12,633 bases of DNA from JBLHGN01 sp047616325. Its GTDB lineage: Bacteria; Pseudomonadota; Gammaproteobacteria; Pseudomonadales; Cellvibrionaceae. This document shows, piece by piece, positions 1 through 6,565 of this stretch. The stretch covers positions 1-12,633 of the forward strand of contig JBLHGN010000086.1 of assembly GCA_047616325.1 (NCBI GenBank), in the 5' to 3' direction. A program made the translations under genes and the position numbers. How positions within the stretch are numbered: position 1 is the first letter of the stretch; each line of letters begins with the position of its first letter. Under the pieces are notes generated by a model. It saw nothing but the letters and a program-made list of their open reading frames with translations, was not told where the DNA came from and made no database searches.

Positions 1-33
1 CACACCAGATTCACACCAGATTCACACCAGATT
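1..33. repeat. 11-bp tandem repeat, three full copies
   Basis: The unit CACACCAGATT occurs three times without mismatch at 1-11, 12-22 and 23-33, followed by a partial fourth copy starting CACAC at 34. The array may continue to the left beyond the window. Because the unit is 11 bp, translated copies shift frame from one to the next, which argues against a designed protein repeat. It lies immediately before the ankyrin gene and could be part of its upstream region or of a coding 5' part. Confidence 0.85.
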
Positions 34-56
34 CACACGGGCGCACACGGTTTTAT

Positions 57-419
57 ATGGACATAAGCCGCCGTTGCTCCCTGTGTGCGGAAACGTTAAC
101 GGCTACAGTAAATATTAATCACCAAACAGTATCGGGAGAAACGCCACTTATCGCCGCTGCGCGAAATGGCGATGTGGCGAGCACAGCCTGGTTGTTGCCC
201 CAAAAAGCCGATGTAGAACTGAGAAATAAACAGGGAAATTCGGCGCTTATTACCGCCGTGCAAAACGACGCCATTGAGGTGGTGCGCTTGCTAGTAAACG
301 CAGGGGTCAATGTATCGCGTAAAAACAAACTGGGTTATTCCGCCATTGATATTGCCGAGCAAAAAAATAAAGATATTCTCGAGGTGTTGCGGGGTCGATC
401 TCTTCTCGATCGGTTTTGA
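57..419 (+). CDS. Small ankyrin-repeat protein, 5' end uncertain
   Basis: The 120-residue frame contains about three ankyrin repeats: one at residues 27-57 (starts GETPLIAAARNGDV), one at 60-92 (GNSALITAVQND, then VVRLLVNAGVNV) and a shorter last one from 93 to about 113. Ankyrin repeats bind other proteins, and no catalytic domain is visible, so the partner and role are unknown. The ATG at 57 has no clear Shine-Dalgarno sequence. The same frame stays open back to base 3 through the 11-bp repeats, so the gene may be 5' truncated by the window edge. The first 25 residues contain two cysteines (C7, C10) and do not look like an ankyrin repeat or a good signal peptide. Bacterial single-module ankyrin proteins are often exported, which would fit a missing N-terminus. 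I am confident of the coding frame but not of the start. Confidence 0.7.
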   Translation: MDISRRCSLCAETLTATVNINHQTVSGETPLIAAARNGDVASTAWLLPQKADVELRNKQGNSALITAVQNDAIEVVRLLVNAGVNVSRKNKLGYSAIDIAEQKNKDILEVLRGRSLLDRF

Positions 420-711
420 AAAGGCACTAAAAATAGCGACAGAACTAGTTTGTTTTTATCCATAAACGTGCCCTCCCACGCAGCGGATTTGCTATCATCT
501 TAGCACCTTAATTCTAAGTTAATGGTTTTCGGGCCTAGGCACTTTCCCCTCCTGCGATGCTCGAATTTAAGCGCAACAAGTTAAGAGCCATTTACCAGTC
601 CATTAATTTTACCTCCTGTCTTCTGCGCACTACACTGTAAAGTGTGTTTGTCGTTCTATTGTCACCTAATATTAGGGGCAGCCATCTAATATTAAAGACC
701 GCCGCTGAGTA
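420..711. other. Intergenic region before the diguanylate cyclase gene
   Basis: I find no coding frame or RNA gene in these 292 bases. They contain a dyad ACACT-GTAA-AGTGT at 632-645 and the two CTAATATTA sites listed separately. A TATCAT hexamer near 495 and TAATAT hexamers inside the palindromes could serve as -10 elements, but no well-spaced -35 box accompanies them, so I do not call a promoter. No convincing terminator follows the ankyrin gene. Confidence 0.5.
665..694. promoter_or_regulatory. Paired CTAATATTA sites, putative operator
   Basis: CTAATATTA occurs at 666-674 and again at 686-694, exactly 20 bp apart, i.e. close to two helical turns and so on one face of the DNA. The first copy sits in a perfect 12-bp palindrome CCTAATATTAGG (665-676). 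The pair ends 17 bp before the TTG start at 712 and 38 bp before the alternative GTG at 733. A degenerate third copy (ATTAATATT) lies at 721-729. The spacing suggests a cooperative binding site of a regulator of the downstream gene. The regulator is unknown. Confidence 0.4.
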
Positions 712-3700
712 TTGCTTACCATTAATATTTTTGTGAAGTTTCATCCCTACAGAAGGGGGCATACAAAACACGCTGCCAGCGCTTGGCGATTCTGGCGATT
801 CTGGCGGTGTCTGTTTGTCTTGCTAGTTATTGCATTTAACATACTTCACAACAACACGGCGCTCGCCGTATTGCCGTCGCCAAGCGCCCGTTTTCACGTT
901 CTTTCCTTGCAGCAGGGGCTTACCATTGGCACTGTAGAGGCTATCTATCAAGACAGCGAGGGCTTTATGTGGCTTGGTGGTTCAGACGGCCTGGTGCGTT
1001 ACGACGCTTACGAATTTGAGGCGTTTAGGTACCAGGTTAGTTCGACACGTAGTATCTCTAGCGACATCATCTGGGACATTCTTGAAGACCGCCGTGGCAA
1101 CTTGTGGGTAGCCACTGAAAAGGGGCTTAACCGCTTTTATCGCGATACAGAATCCTTCACCTCTCTGCGGCACGAACCCGATAATCCCAACAGCCTAGTC
1201 GCCGACACGGCGAGAAGTTTGGCGCTCGATGCCGAGGGCCACCTTTGGATCGGCACCTACGGGGGGGTGTCGCGTTATAACCCCTCGACTGAAACATTTA
1301 CAAACTTTGTAGTTCAGCCGAAAAACAAACAGAGCCTGAGTTCAAACCTTATTAGGCAGGTAGCTGTTGGACAAGATGGCACGATTTGGCTGGCTACCGA
1401 AGGCGGCGGTCTGAACCGTCTGGACCCCACCACGGGTATTGCTGTCCAATTTACGAATGAGCTTGGTAATGAGCAGAGTTTATCCCACTCCATTGTCAAT
1501 GCCGTGTTGGAGGACAGTGATGGCATTATTTGGGCGGGCACCGAACTCGGTTTAAATCGTTTGGACAAAACTACTGGCGTAGTGTATCGCTACCGTTTCA
1601 ACGAAAATTCGCCCTATTCGCTTGTTGGCAGTGCCGTGAGTGAAATTATCGAGGACAGCGACGGCTACCTGTGGATAGGGACCAATGAGGGCCTAAATGT
1701 TCTCGATAAACGCAGCGGAATTTTTGTGCATTTGAAACACTCTGACAGCGATAGGCAGAGTATTGCGGGTGATACTATTCGTTCCCTTTTTGAAGACATT
1801 AACGGCGATATGTGGATAGGCGGCTTTCCCGAGGGCGTCAGTTTTCTCAATAAATTAAATGCTGTTTTCAAAACCTATCGTCACAACCCCAGCATGCCGG
1901 GTAGTTTAAATAGCCAATCGGTGCTTTCTTTTGTTGAAGATAAGTCTGGCCAGCTATGGGTGGGTACCGATGGTGGTGGGATAAATGTTTTTACACCAGA
2001 CGGCGCGCTGAAACAATATTACACTGCTATAACAGGCCATCCTAAAGACCCAGGGCACTTAAGTGGCAATGCGATTTTGTCTTTGGCGGAAGACAATAGT
2101 GGTAATATTTGGGTTGGCACCTGGGGCGCGGGGCTCAACCGACTTGAGCCGGAAAGTGGCGATGTGGAGCATTTTTTTTACGAATACAATCACCCGGAAA
2201 ACCTACCCAATAATAACGTTTGGGTGGTGCATATAGACGCCGAAAATAGTATATGGACAGGAACCATTGGCGGCGGTCTGAGTCGTTATATTGCCGGAGA
2301 ACATCGTTTTGAAACATTTATCCCCATTCCCGATGACGACAGCTCACTATCATCGACCTTGGTCTGGAGTATTCATCACGACAGCGAAAATAATCTGTGG
2401 GTGGGTACGGGAAAGGGTTTAAATCGGCTTGACCATAAAACCCATGCGATTGAACGTTTTGTTTATGACAAAAATAACCCCAATAGTCTTAGCGGCAATG
2501 TGGTGAGTGCGATTCACGAAGACGAACAGGGCATTTTATGGATAGGCTCTCGCGATGGCGGACTCAATCGATTTGATCCGAAGTTAAAACGTGTTAAACG
2601 GTATACACGGGAAATGGGTTTGGCGAGCAACTCGATTTCTTCCATTGAGCAAGACCGCTCCGGCTACATTTGGCTTGGCACCAAACACGGTCTTGCGCGT
2701 TTTGATCCCAAGAAAGAAGAATTTAAAAATTACAGTTTTAGTCACGGCTTGCAAGACAGTAAATTTAATATAGGCGCCTCTCTTAGACTTTCTAGTGGCG
2801 AATTGGTGTTTGGCGGCACCAAAGGCTTTGTACGATTTCTGCCGGAAAATGTTCAGAAAAATGATTACATTCCCCCTGTCGTGTTGCGTCATTTTCAAAT
2901 ATTTAATAGGGAAGTTGTTGCCAGCAACAACAATTCACCACTTACTTCTGCGCTTAGTCGTACGCAGAGTATTACCCTCACTTACGATCAATCGGTGTTT
3001 TCATTTAAGTTTGCCGCACTCAGTTATCGCAACCCGGAAAAAAATCGCTATGCCTATCGCCTGGTCGGTTTTGACAAGTTCTGGAGTTTTGTTGAAGACC
3101 AACGTAGCGCCACCTATACCAACCTTGATCCCGGCACTTACACCTTTGAATTAACTGCGTCGAACAACGAGGGCGTATGGAGCAAAACCCCGCGTTCGAT
3201 AAAAGTTATTATTTTGCCGCCGTTCTGGAAAACCTGGTGGGCGTACACGATTTACAGTTTGATTATCTTTGGCGCTTTGGCGGCGGTTTTTCTACTTCAT
3301 CGGAGGAGGATGGCATACGAAATTGCGATGAATCGAAAGCTCGATTTGCAAGTTAAGCGGCGTACTCGAGAGTTGAGAGAGAAAAATTTTGAACTGGAAA
3401 AAGCCAATGCTAAGCTTGAAATAGCCAGCTATACCGACACTCTGACCGGGCTCTACAATCGTCGTTTTTTGTTTAATTTTTTACCGCATGATCTCGCTAA
3501 GGTTATGCGTATCTATGTCGATTGGCAGGCGCAAACCAATGCCCCACTGCCACGCGATAATGATATTTTATTCTTCTTGATAGACGCAGACTATTTTAAA
3601 TCCGTTAACGATAGTTATGGTCATTTTAATGGCGATATTGTGCTTAAGAAAATTGCCGACATACTGACAAAAGAGTGTCGGGTGTCCGACAGTATTATTC

Positions 3701-4098
3701 GCTGGGGTGGTGAAGAGTTTCTATTGGTATGCCGCTTTAATAATCGATCTGATGGCCCAGAAATCGCCGAGCGTTTGCGCCGATCAGTAGAGCAGAGCAC
3801 CTTTGAACTAGAAAACTATCCCCCCATTAAAATGACCTGTTCAATCGGTTATGCCTGTTACCCCTTTAATGTGAATAGCCCCACATCGATGAGCCCAGAG
3901 CACGTGATTGCCCTGGCCGATTGGTGTTTGTATACGGTAAAAAATAATAAGCGAAACGGATGGATGGGAATGCTACATAGTGGTGAAAATGAATTGACCG
4001 CGCAAGAAATAAAAAATGATCCAAAGTGCTATTTAAATAGCGGCGAAATAAGCTATGTTTCCTCTGTCAAAAGTGAGCTTGTTATTAAGGGAAGGTGA
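712..4098 (+). CDS. Two-component-like beta-propeller sensor diguanylate cyclase
   Basis: This is predicted to make cyclic di-GMP in response to a periplasmic signal. Residues 20-50 are a basic stretch and a hydrophobic segment ending NTALA, a likely signal peptide or anchor. About residues 60-720 carry fourteen Reg_prop-type motifs (variants of G-x-LWIGT-x-GGLNRFD), enough for two seven-bladed propellers. A Y_Y_Y domain follows (about 763-838), then one membrane helix (about 845-864), a coiled coil, and a GGDEF domain from about 906. The active loop is GGEEF at 999-1003, and RVSD at 990-993 matches the RxxD product-inhibition site, so the enzyme looks active and feedback-inhibited. The ligand is unknown; related propeller sensors often respond to carbohydrates. 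An in-frame TGA at 706-708 limits the start to TTG 712 or GTG 733, and neither has a good ribosome binding site. GTG 733 gives a more normal signal peptide, so the start is unsettled. Confidence 0.9.
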   Translation: MLTINIFVKFHPYRRGHTKHAASAWRFWRFWRCLFVLLVIAFNILHNNTALAVLPSPSARFHVLSLQQGLTIGTVEAIYQDSEGFMWLGGSDGLVRYDAYEFEAFRYQVSSTRSISSDIIWDILEDRRGNLWVATEKGLNRFYRDTESFTSLRHEPDNPNSLVADTARSLALDAEGHLWIGTYGGVSRYNPSTETFTNFVVQPKNKQSLSSNLIRQVAVGQDGTIWLATEGGGLNRLDPTTGIAVQFTNELGNEQSLSHSIVNAVLEDSDGIIWAGTELGLNRLDKTTGVVYRYRFNENSPYSLVGSAVSEIIEDSDGYLWIGTNEGLNVLDKRSGIFVHLKHSDSDRQSIAGDTIRSLFEDINGDMWIGGFPEGVSFLNKLNAVFKTYRHNPSMPGSLNSQSVLSFVEDKSGQLWVGTDGGGINVFTPDGALKQYYTAITGHPKDPGHLSGNAILSLAEDNSGNIWVGTWGAGLNRLEPESGDVEHFFYEYNHPENLPNNNVWVVHIDAENSIWTGTIGGGLSRYIAGEHRFETFIPIPDDDSSLSSTLVWSIHHDSENNLWVGTGKGLNRLDHKTHAIERFVYDKNNPNSLSGNVVSAIHEDEQGILWIGSRDGGLNRFDPKLKRVKRYTREMGLASNSISSIEQDRSGYIWLGTKHGLARFDPKKEEFKNYSFSHGLQDSKFNIGASLRLSSGELVFGGTKGFVRFLPENVQKNDYIPPVVLRHFQIFNREVVASNNNSPLTSALSRTQSITLTYDQSVFSFKFAALSYRNPEKNRYAYRLVGFDKFWSFVEDQRSATYTNLDPGTYTFELTASNNEGVWSKTPRSIKVIILPPFWKTWWAYTIYSLIIFGALAAVFLLHRRRMAYEIAMNRKLDLQVKRRTRELREKNFELEKANAKLEIASYTDTLTGLYNRRFLFNFLPHDLAKVMRIYVDWQAQTNAPLPRDNDILFFLIDADYFKSVNDSYGHFNGDIVLKKIADILTKECRVSDSIIRWGGEEFLLVCRFNNRSDGPEIAERLRRSVEQSTFELENYPPIKMTCSIGYACYPFNVNSPTSMSPEHVIALADWCLYTVKNNKRNGWMGMLHSGENELTAQEIKNDPKCYLNSGEISYVSSVKSELVIKGR

Positions 4099-4270
4099 AT
4101 GGGTACGCCTTTATTGCAATACACTCGAAAAGGACACAGCATAGTCTTTTCTTCGATCCCGGTAGTTGCTAGCGAAAAATTTGTGTTTAAAAATTCATTT
4201 TTTGAAAGCATCGTTTAAAAGTATGTGCTAAAAAATATTCTAAAAACTATCATCATCAAATAATTTTTTT
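4099..4270. other. AT-rich convergent intergenic gap
   Basis: This 172-bp gap separates the stop of the diguanylate cyclase from the stop of the minus-strand regulator. It becomes strongly AT-rich toward 4270, ending in runs of T (plus strand). I looked for a bidirectional terminator and found no GC-rich stem followed by a T-run on either strand. No gene is supported. Confidence 0.5.
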
Positions 4271-6145
4271 TTATGCTTCTACGCAAAATATTTTGGTGTC
4301 GATTTTGTACTTTTTTATTCGCGACGCCAAAGTGGTGGGCTTTATCTCCAATAGCGCGGCGGCGCCGTCGCGGCCAAATACCTTGCCTTGGGTTTTCTCT
4401 AGTGCCATCAGAATGTTGCGTCTGTCTTGCTGCTTTGCTTCGCTATAGGTCTGTATTTTTTGCTCAGCACTTGTGCTGTGGGCAACAGTACTGCCTGTAC
4501 TCTCGTTGGTTAAACCATCGAAGCGAACGGTATCTCCTTTTGCCAGAATTACCTGACGTTCCACCACGTTTTCCAGTTCGCGAATATTGCCGGGCCAGTG
4601 ATAGGCCTTGAGCTTTTCGAGTTCGGCGATGGATATCTTAAGGCCTTGTTTGCTGGCGCGCTGGCCGGCCTTTTTTAAAAAGTGTTGTGTGAGTAAGGGA
4701 ATGTCTTCCTGGCGTTTACGCAGGGGAATAGATTCCAGCGGAAATACATTGAGGCGGAAGTAAAGGTCTTCGCGAAACCTGCCCTCATTTACCTGTTCTT
4801 TGAGGTTGCGATTGGTGGCGGCAATCATTCTTACATCCACCTTGCGAGTGATCGAATCGCCAATTCTTTCAAAGTGCTGTTCTTGTAGTACGCGCAGTAA
4901 CTTACTCTGTAAATGCAGCGGTATTTCGCCCACCTCGTCGAGAAAAAGCGTGCCGCCGTCGGCCAATTCAAAGCGCCCTGGTCGGTCGCTGGTAGCGCCA
5001 GTAAACGCACCCTTTATATGGCCAAAAAACTCACTTTCAAAGAGGTCTCCCGGAATGGCGGCACAGTTAACGCGTATTAATGGCCTGTGTGAGCGCATGC
5101 TGGTTTCGTGAATGGCGCGGGCAATAAGCTCTTTGCCCGTGCCCGATTCCCCGCTAATTAGCACGGTGGCATCGGTAGGGGCTACCAAATCTACCTGCTG
5201 AATCAGGTTTTTAAGGGCGGGGCTGCGGCCAATAATGTGGTGGTGATTAAACTCGGAACTAATTTCTTCCTGTAGGTAGGCTTTTTCCATTTCTAAGCGG
5301 TTCTTTAAACTCTCCACTTCTTCTAGCGCGGCTAATAACTTTTGGGCGTTAGCTTTTTTCTGTGAAATATCGCGAAATACCACCACGGCACCGACGATAA
5401 AACCGCTGTCGCGAATGGGGGTGCTAGTGTATTCCACGTCGATGGCTTGGCCAGATTTGCTCCAGAATATATCGTCTTCCACCATCTTTACTTCGCCCTC
5501 TTTGAATGCGGCAAAAATGGGGCAGTCGTCGACGCTAAAGTGAGCGCCGTCCGCGTGGGAGTGATGCACTTGGCTGTGCATGTTTTTACCCGCCAGCTCT
5601 TCTGCACTATAGCCAAGTATGTGCTGTGCCGCGGGATTAACGAAGGTGGTCATCCCCTTGGCATCTACCCCGTAAATACCCTCGCCGGCGGCGTCTAAAA
5701 GCAGTTGGTTTTCGCGTTCGAACTCCTGAAAAATACGGGACACTCGATTCCAGTGGCCAATGCCAGAGAGATAGTGGCGGTGTGCGTCCGACTGTTCACG
5801 ATACTGATCCAATTCGTCCACGCGCTGAACGCTGAGGTGAAGATGATTCTCGTCGCCAGCGGTTATAAAGCGCCCGTTGATTTCCACTCGTAATTCGCCC
5901 TTGGCGGTGGTGAGCAACATGTGGTCGCACCAGCCTCGGCTGTTGTTGATGAGTTCCTGGGTAAATACGATAAGGTTCGGAAAACTGGCGCAGAATAATT
6001 GGCTGACTTTGCGCGCCTGGATTTGCTCGGCGCTCATGGCTATTAAGCGGCAGGCCTCTTGGTTGGCGGCAACAATGCTGTCGCCAATGGGGTCTATTAC
6101 CAATTGTGCCGTAGCCGAATAGCTAAAAAATCGTTGTTCGTTCAT
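4271..6145 (-). CDS. cynF: Sigma-54-dependent activator of the cyanate operon
   Basis: This 624-residue bacterial enhancer-binding protein should activate RpoN polymerase at the divergent cynA promoter. Domain order: PAS-like domain (about 1-105), second PAS domain (about 145-260, with an HHSHADG stretch and DDCPI), coiled coil (about 262-298), AAA+ domain (about 303-530) and a Fis-type helix-turn-helix near 586-614. The AAA+ domain has Walker A GESGTGKE (332-339), the sigma-54 contact loop GAFTGA (379-384), Walker B LFLDE (400-404) and an arginine-finger region REDLYFRLN (458-466), so all parts needed for activation are present. There is no receiver domain, so the signal is probably sensed directly by a PAS domain or the N-terminus. 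The ligand is not shown and could be cyanate. The symbol follows the cynF-cynABDS arrangement of Pseudomonas pseudoalcaligenes. The ATG at 6145 is preceded only by a weak ribosome binding site (GAG about 12 nt upstream), but no other in-frame start was seen close upstream. Confidence 0.88.
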   Translation of the reverse strand: MNEQRFFSYSATAQLVIDPIGDSIVAANQEACRLIAMSAEQIQARKVSQLFCASFPNLIVFTQELINNSRGWCDHMLLTTAKGELRVEINGRFITAGDENHLHLSVQRVDELDQYREQSDAHRHYLSGIGHWNRVSRIFQEFERENQLLLDAAGEGIYGVDAKGMTTFVNPAAQHILGYSAEELAGKNMHSQVHHSHADGAHFSVDDCPIFAAFKEGEVKMVEDDIFWSKSGQAIDVEYTSTPIRDSGFIVGAVVVFRDISQKKANAQKLLAALEEVESLKNRLEMEKAYLQEEISSEFNHHHIIGRSPALKNLIQQVDLVAPTDATVLISGESGTGKELIARAIHETSMRSHRPLIRVNCAAIPGDLFESEFFGHIKGAFTGATSDRPGRFELADGGTLFLDEVGEIPLHLQSKLLRVLQEQHFERIGDSITRKVDVRMIAATNRNLKEQVNEGRFREDLYFRLNVFPLESIPLRKRQEDIPLLTQHFLKKAGQRASKQGLKISIAELEKLKAYHWPGNIRELENVVERQVILAKGDTVRFDGLTNESTGSTVAHSTSAEQKIQTYSEAKQQDRRNILMALEKTQGKVFGRDGAAALLEIKPTTLASRIKKYKIDTKIFCVEA

Positions 6146-6265
6146 AGCTTGCCGCTCGTTTTTTTGTGCTTGTAGTCAAGGCTTTCATTCCTGTGCATAT
6201 CAAGACAGTGCATGCCAAGTTTTATGTCTGAATCTTTATCGCTTGTATCAATTTTTGGGCCAGTT

Positions 6266-6317
6266 ACGAAATTTCGTGGTTGCGGCTACGAGATTTCGTT
6301 AATTACGAGATTTCGTA
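6266..6317. promoter_or_regulatory. Triple palindrome, likely CynF upstream activating sites
   Basis: Three 12-bp palindromes lie in a row: ACGAAATTTCGT at 6266-6277 (perfect), ACGAGATTTCGT at 6288-6299 and the same at 6305-6316. The third extends to TACGAGATTTCGTA (6304-6317). Centre spacings are 22 and 17 bp. Fis-type helix-turn-helix dimers of sigma-54 activators usually bind such dyads 80-150 bp upstream of the promoter; here the centre of the group is about 107 bp from the -12 element. The adjacent regulator gene makes CynF the obvious binder. That assignment is inferred from position. Confidence 0.75.
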
Positions 6318-6355
6318 GTGAATATGTTTGGAACATTATTTGAAAAAATTAACGA

Positions 6356-6368
6356 TATCAGTTAGTTA
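6356..6368 (+). promoter_or_regulatory. Possible IHF binding site
   Basis: TATCAGTTAGTTA matches the IHF consensus WATCAANNNNTTR with one mismatch (G for A at the sixth position). It lies between the activator palindromes and the -24/-12 promoter, and an A-rich tract (about 6336-6352) precedes it. Both fit IHF bending in sigma-54 promoters. The short degenerate consensus means a chance match is possible. Confidence 0.4.
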
Positions 6369-6384
6369 AAAGGCTAGTGATGTT

Positions 6385-6400
6385 TGGCACTGGCTTTGCA
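6385..6400 (+). promoter_or_regulatory. Sigma-54 (-24/-12) promoter of the cyn operon
   Basis: TGGCACTGGCTTTGCA fits the RpoN consensus TGGCAC-N5-TTGCA exactly, with GG (6386-6387) and GC (6398-6399) separated by the required 10 bases. Transcription should start near 6411, giving a leader of about 155 nt before the cynA ATG at 6566. The divergent gene encodes a GAFTGA-containing activator, which supports the call independently. Confidence 0.9.
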
Positions 6401-6428
6401 ATAGCCTAGGTGAAATAGAGTAAGGCAC

Positions 6429-6463
6429 GCTACCAGCACCACGTTTATATAGACTGGCGTAGC
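6429..6463 (+). other. Hairpin in the cynA leader
   Basis: GCTACCAG (6429-6436) can pair with CTGGCGTAGC (6454-6463), leaving a two-base bulge and a 17-nt loop. It would form in the 5' untranslated RNA about 20 nt after the predicted start site. It may stabilise the transcript. I see no riboswitch core or anti-terminator alternative. Confidence 0.3.
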
Positions 6464-6565
6464 AGTTGGGACCCTTGATGGCTCAAAATTTTTGTTTGTG
6501 CACCAACCTTGCGCGCTACACACCGCTAACTGTTCATACCGCAACTGTTTAAGAGGATAGGATCA

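Larger units (their letters stand above)
6146..6565. promoter_or_regulatory. Divergent cynF-cynA control region
   Basis: This 420-bp spacer holds no gene. From left to right it has about 120 bp upstream of cynF with no convincing sigma-70 or sigma-54 promoter facing cynF, three 12-bp palindromes (6266-6317), an AT-rich stretch with an IHF-like site (6356-6368), the sigma-54 promoter (6385-6400) and a leader of about 155 nt ending in the cynA ribosome binding site. The palindromes sit about 120 bp before cynF and about 100 bp before the cynA promoter, so one set of sites could serve activation of cynA and autoregulation of cynF. That double role is inference. Confidence 0.75.

Noticed and set aside
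1..38. Tandem repeats as a CRISPR array
   Set aside because: The 11-bp units are adjacent with no spacers between them.
382..416. Rho-independent terminator at the end of the ankyrin gene
   Set aside because: The possible stem is only CGATC/GATCG around a 7-nt loop, overlaps the coding end and is followed by just four T.
4099..4270. Bidirectional terminator between the cyclase and cynF
   Set aside because: The AT-rich gap has T-runs but no GC-containing stem next to them.
6146..6260. Sigma-54 promoter facing cynF on the minus strand
   Set aside because: TGGCATGCAC is present on the minus strand, but no GC doublet occurs at the required spacing. No clear sigma-70 promoter was seen either.
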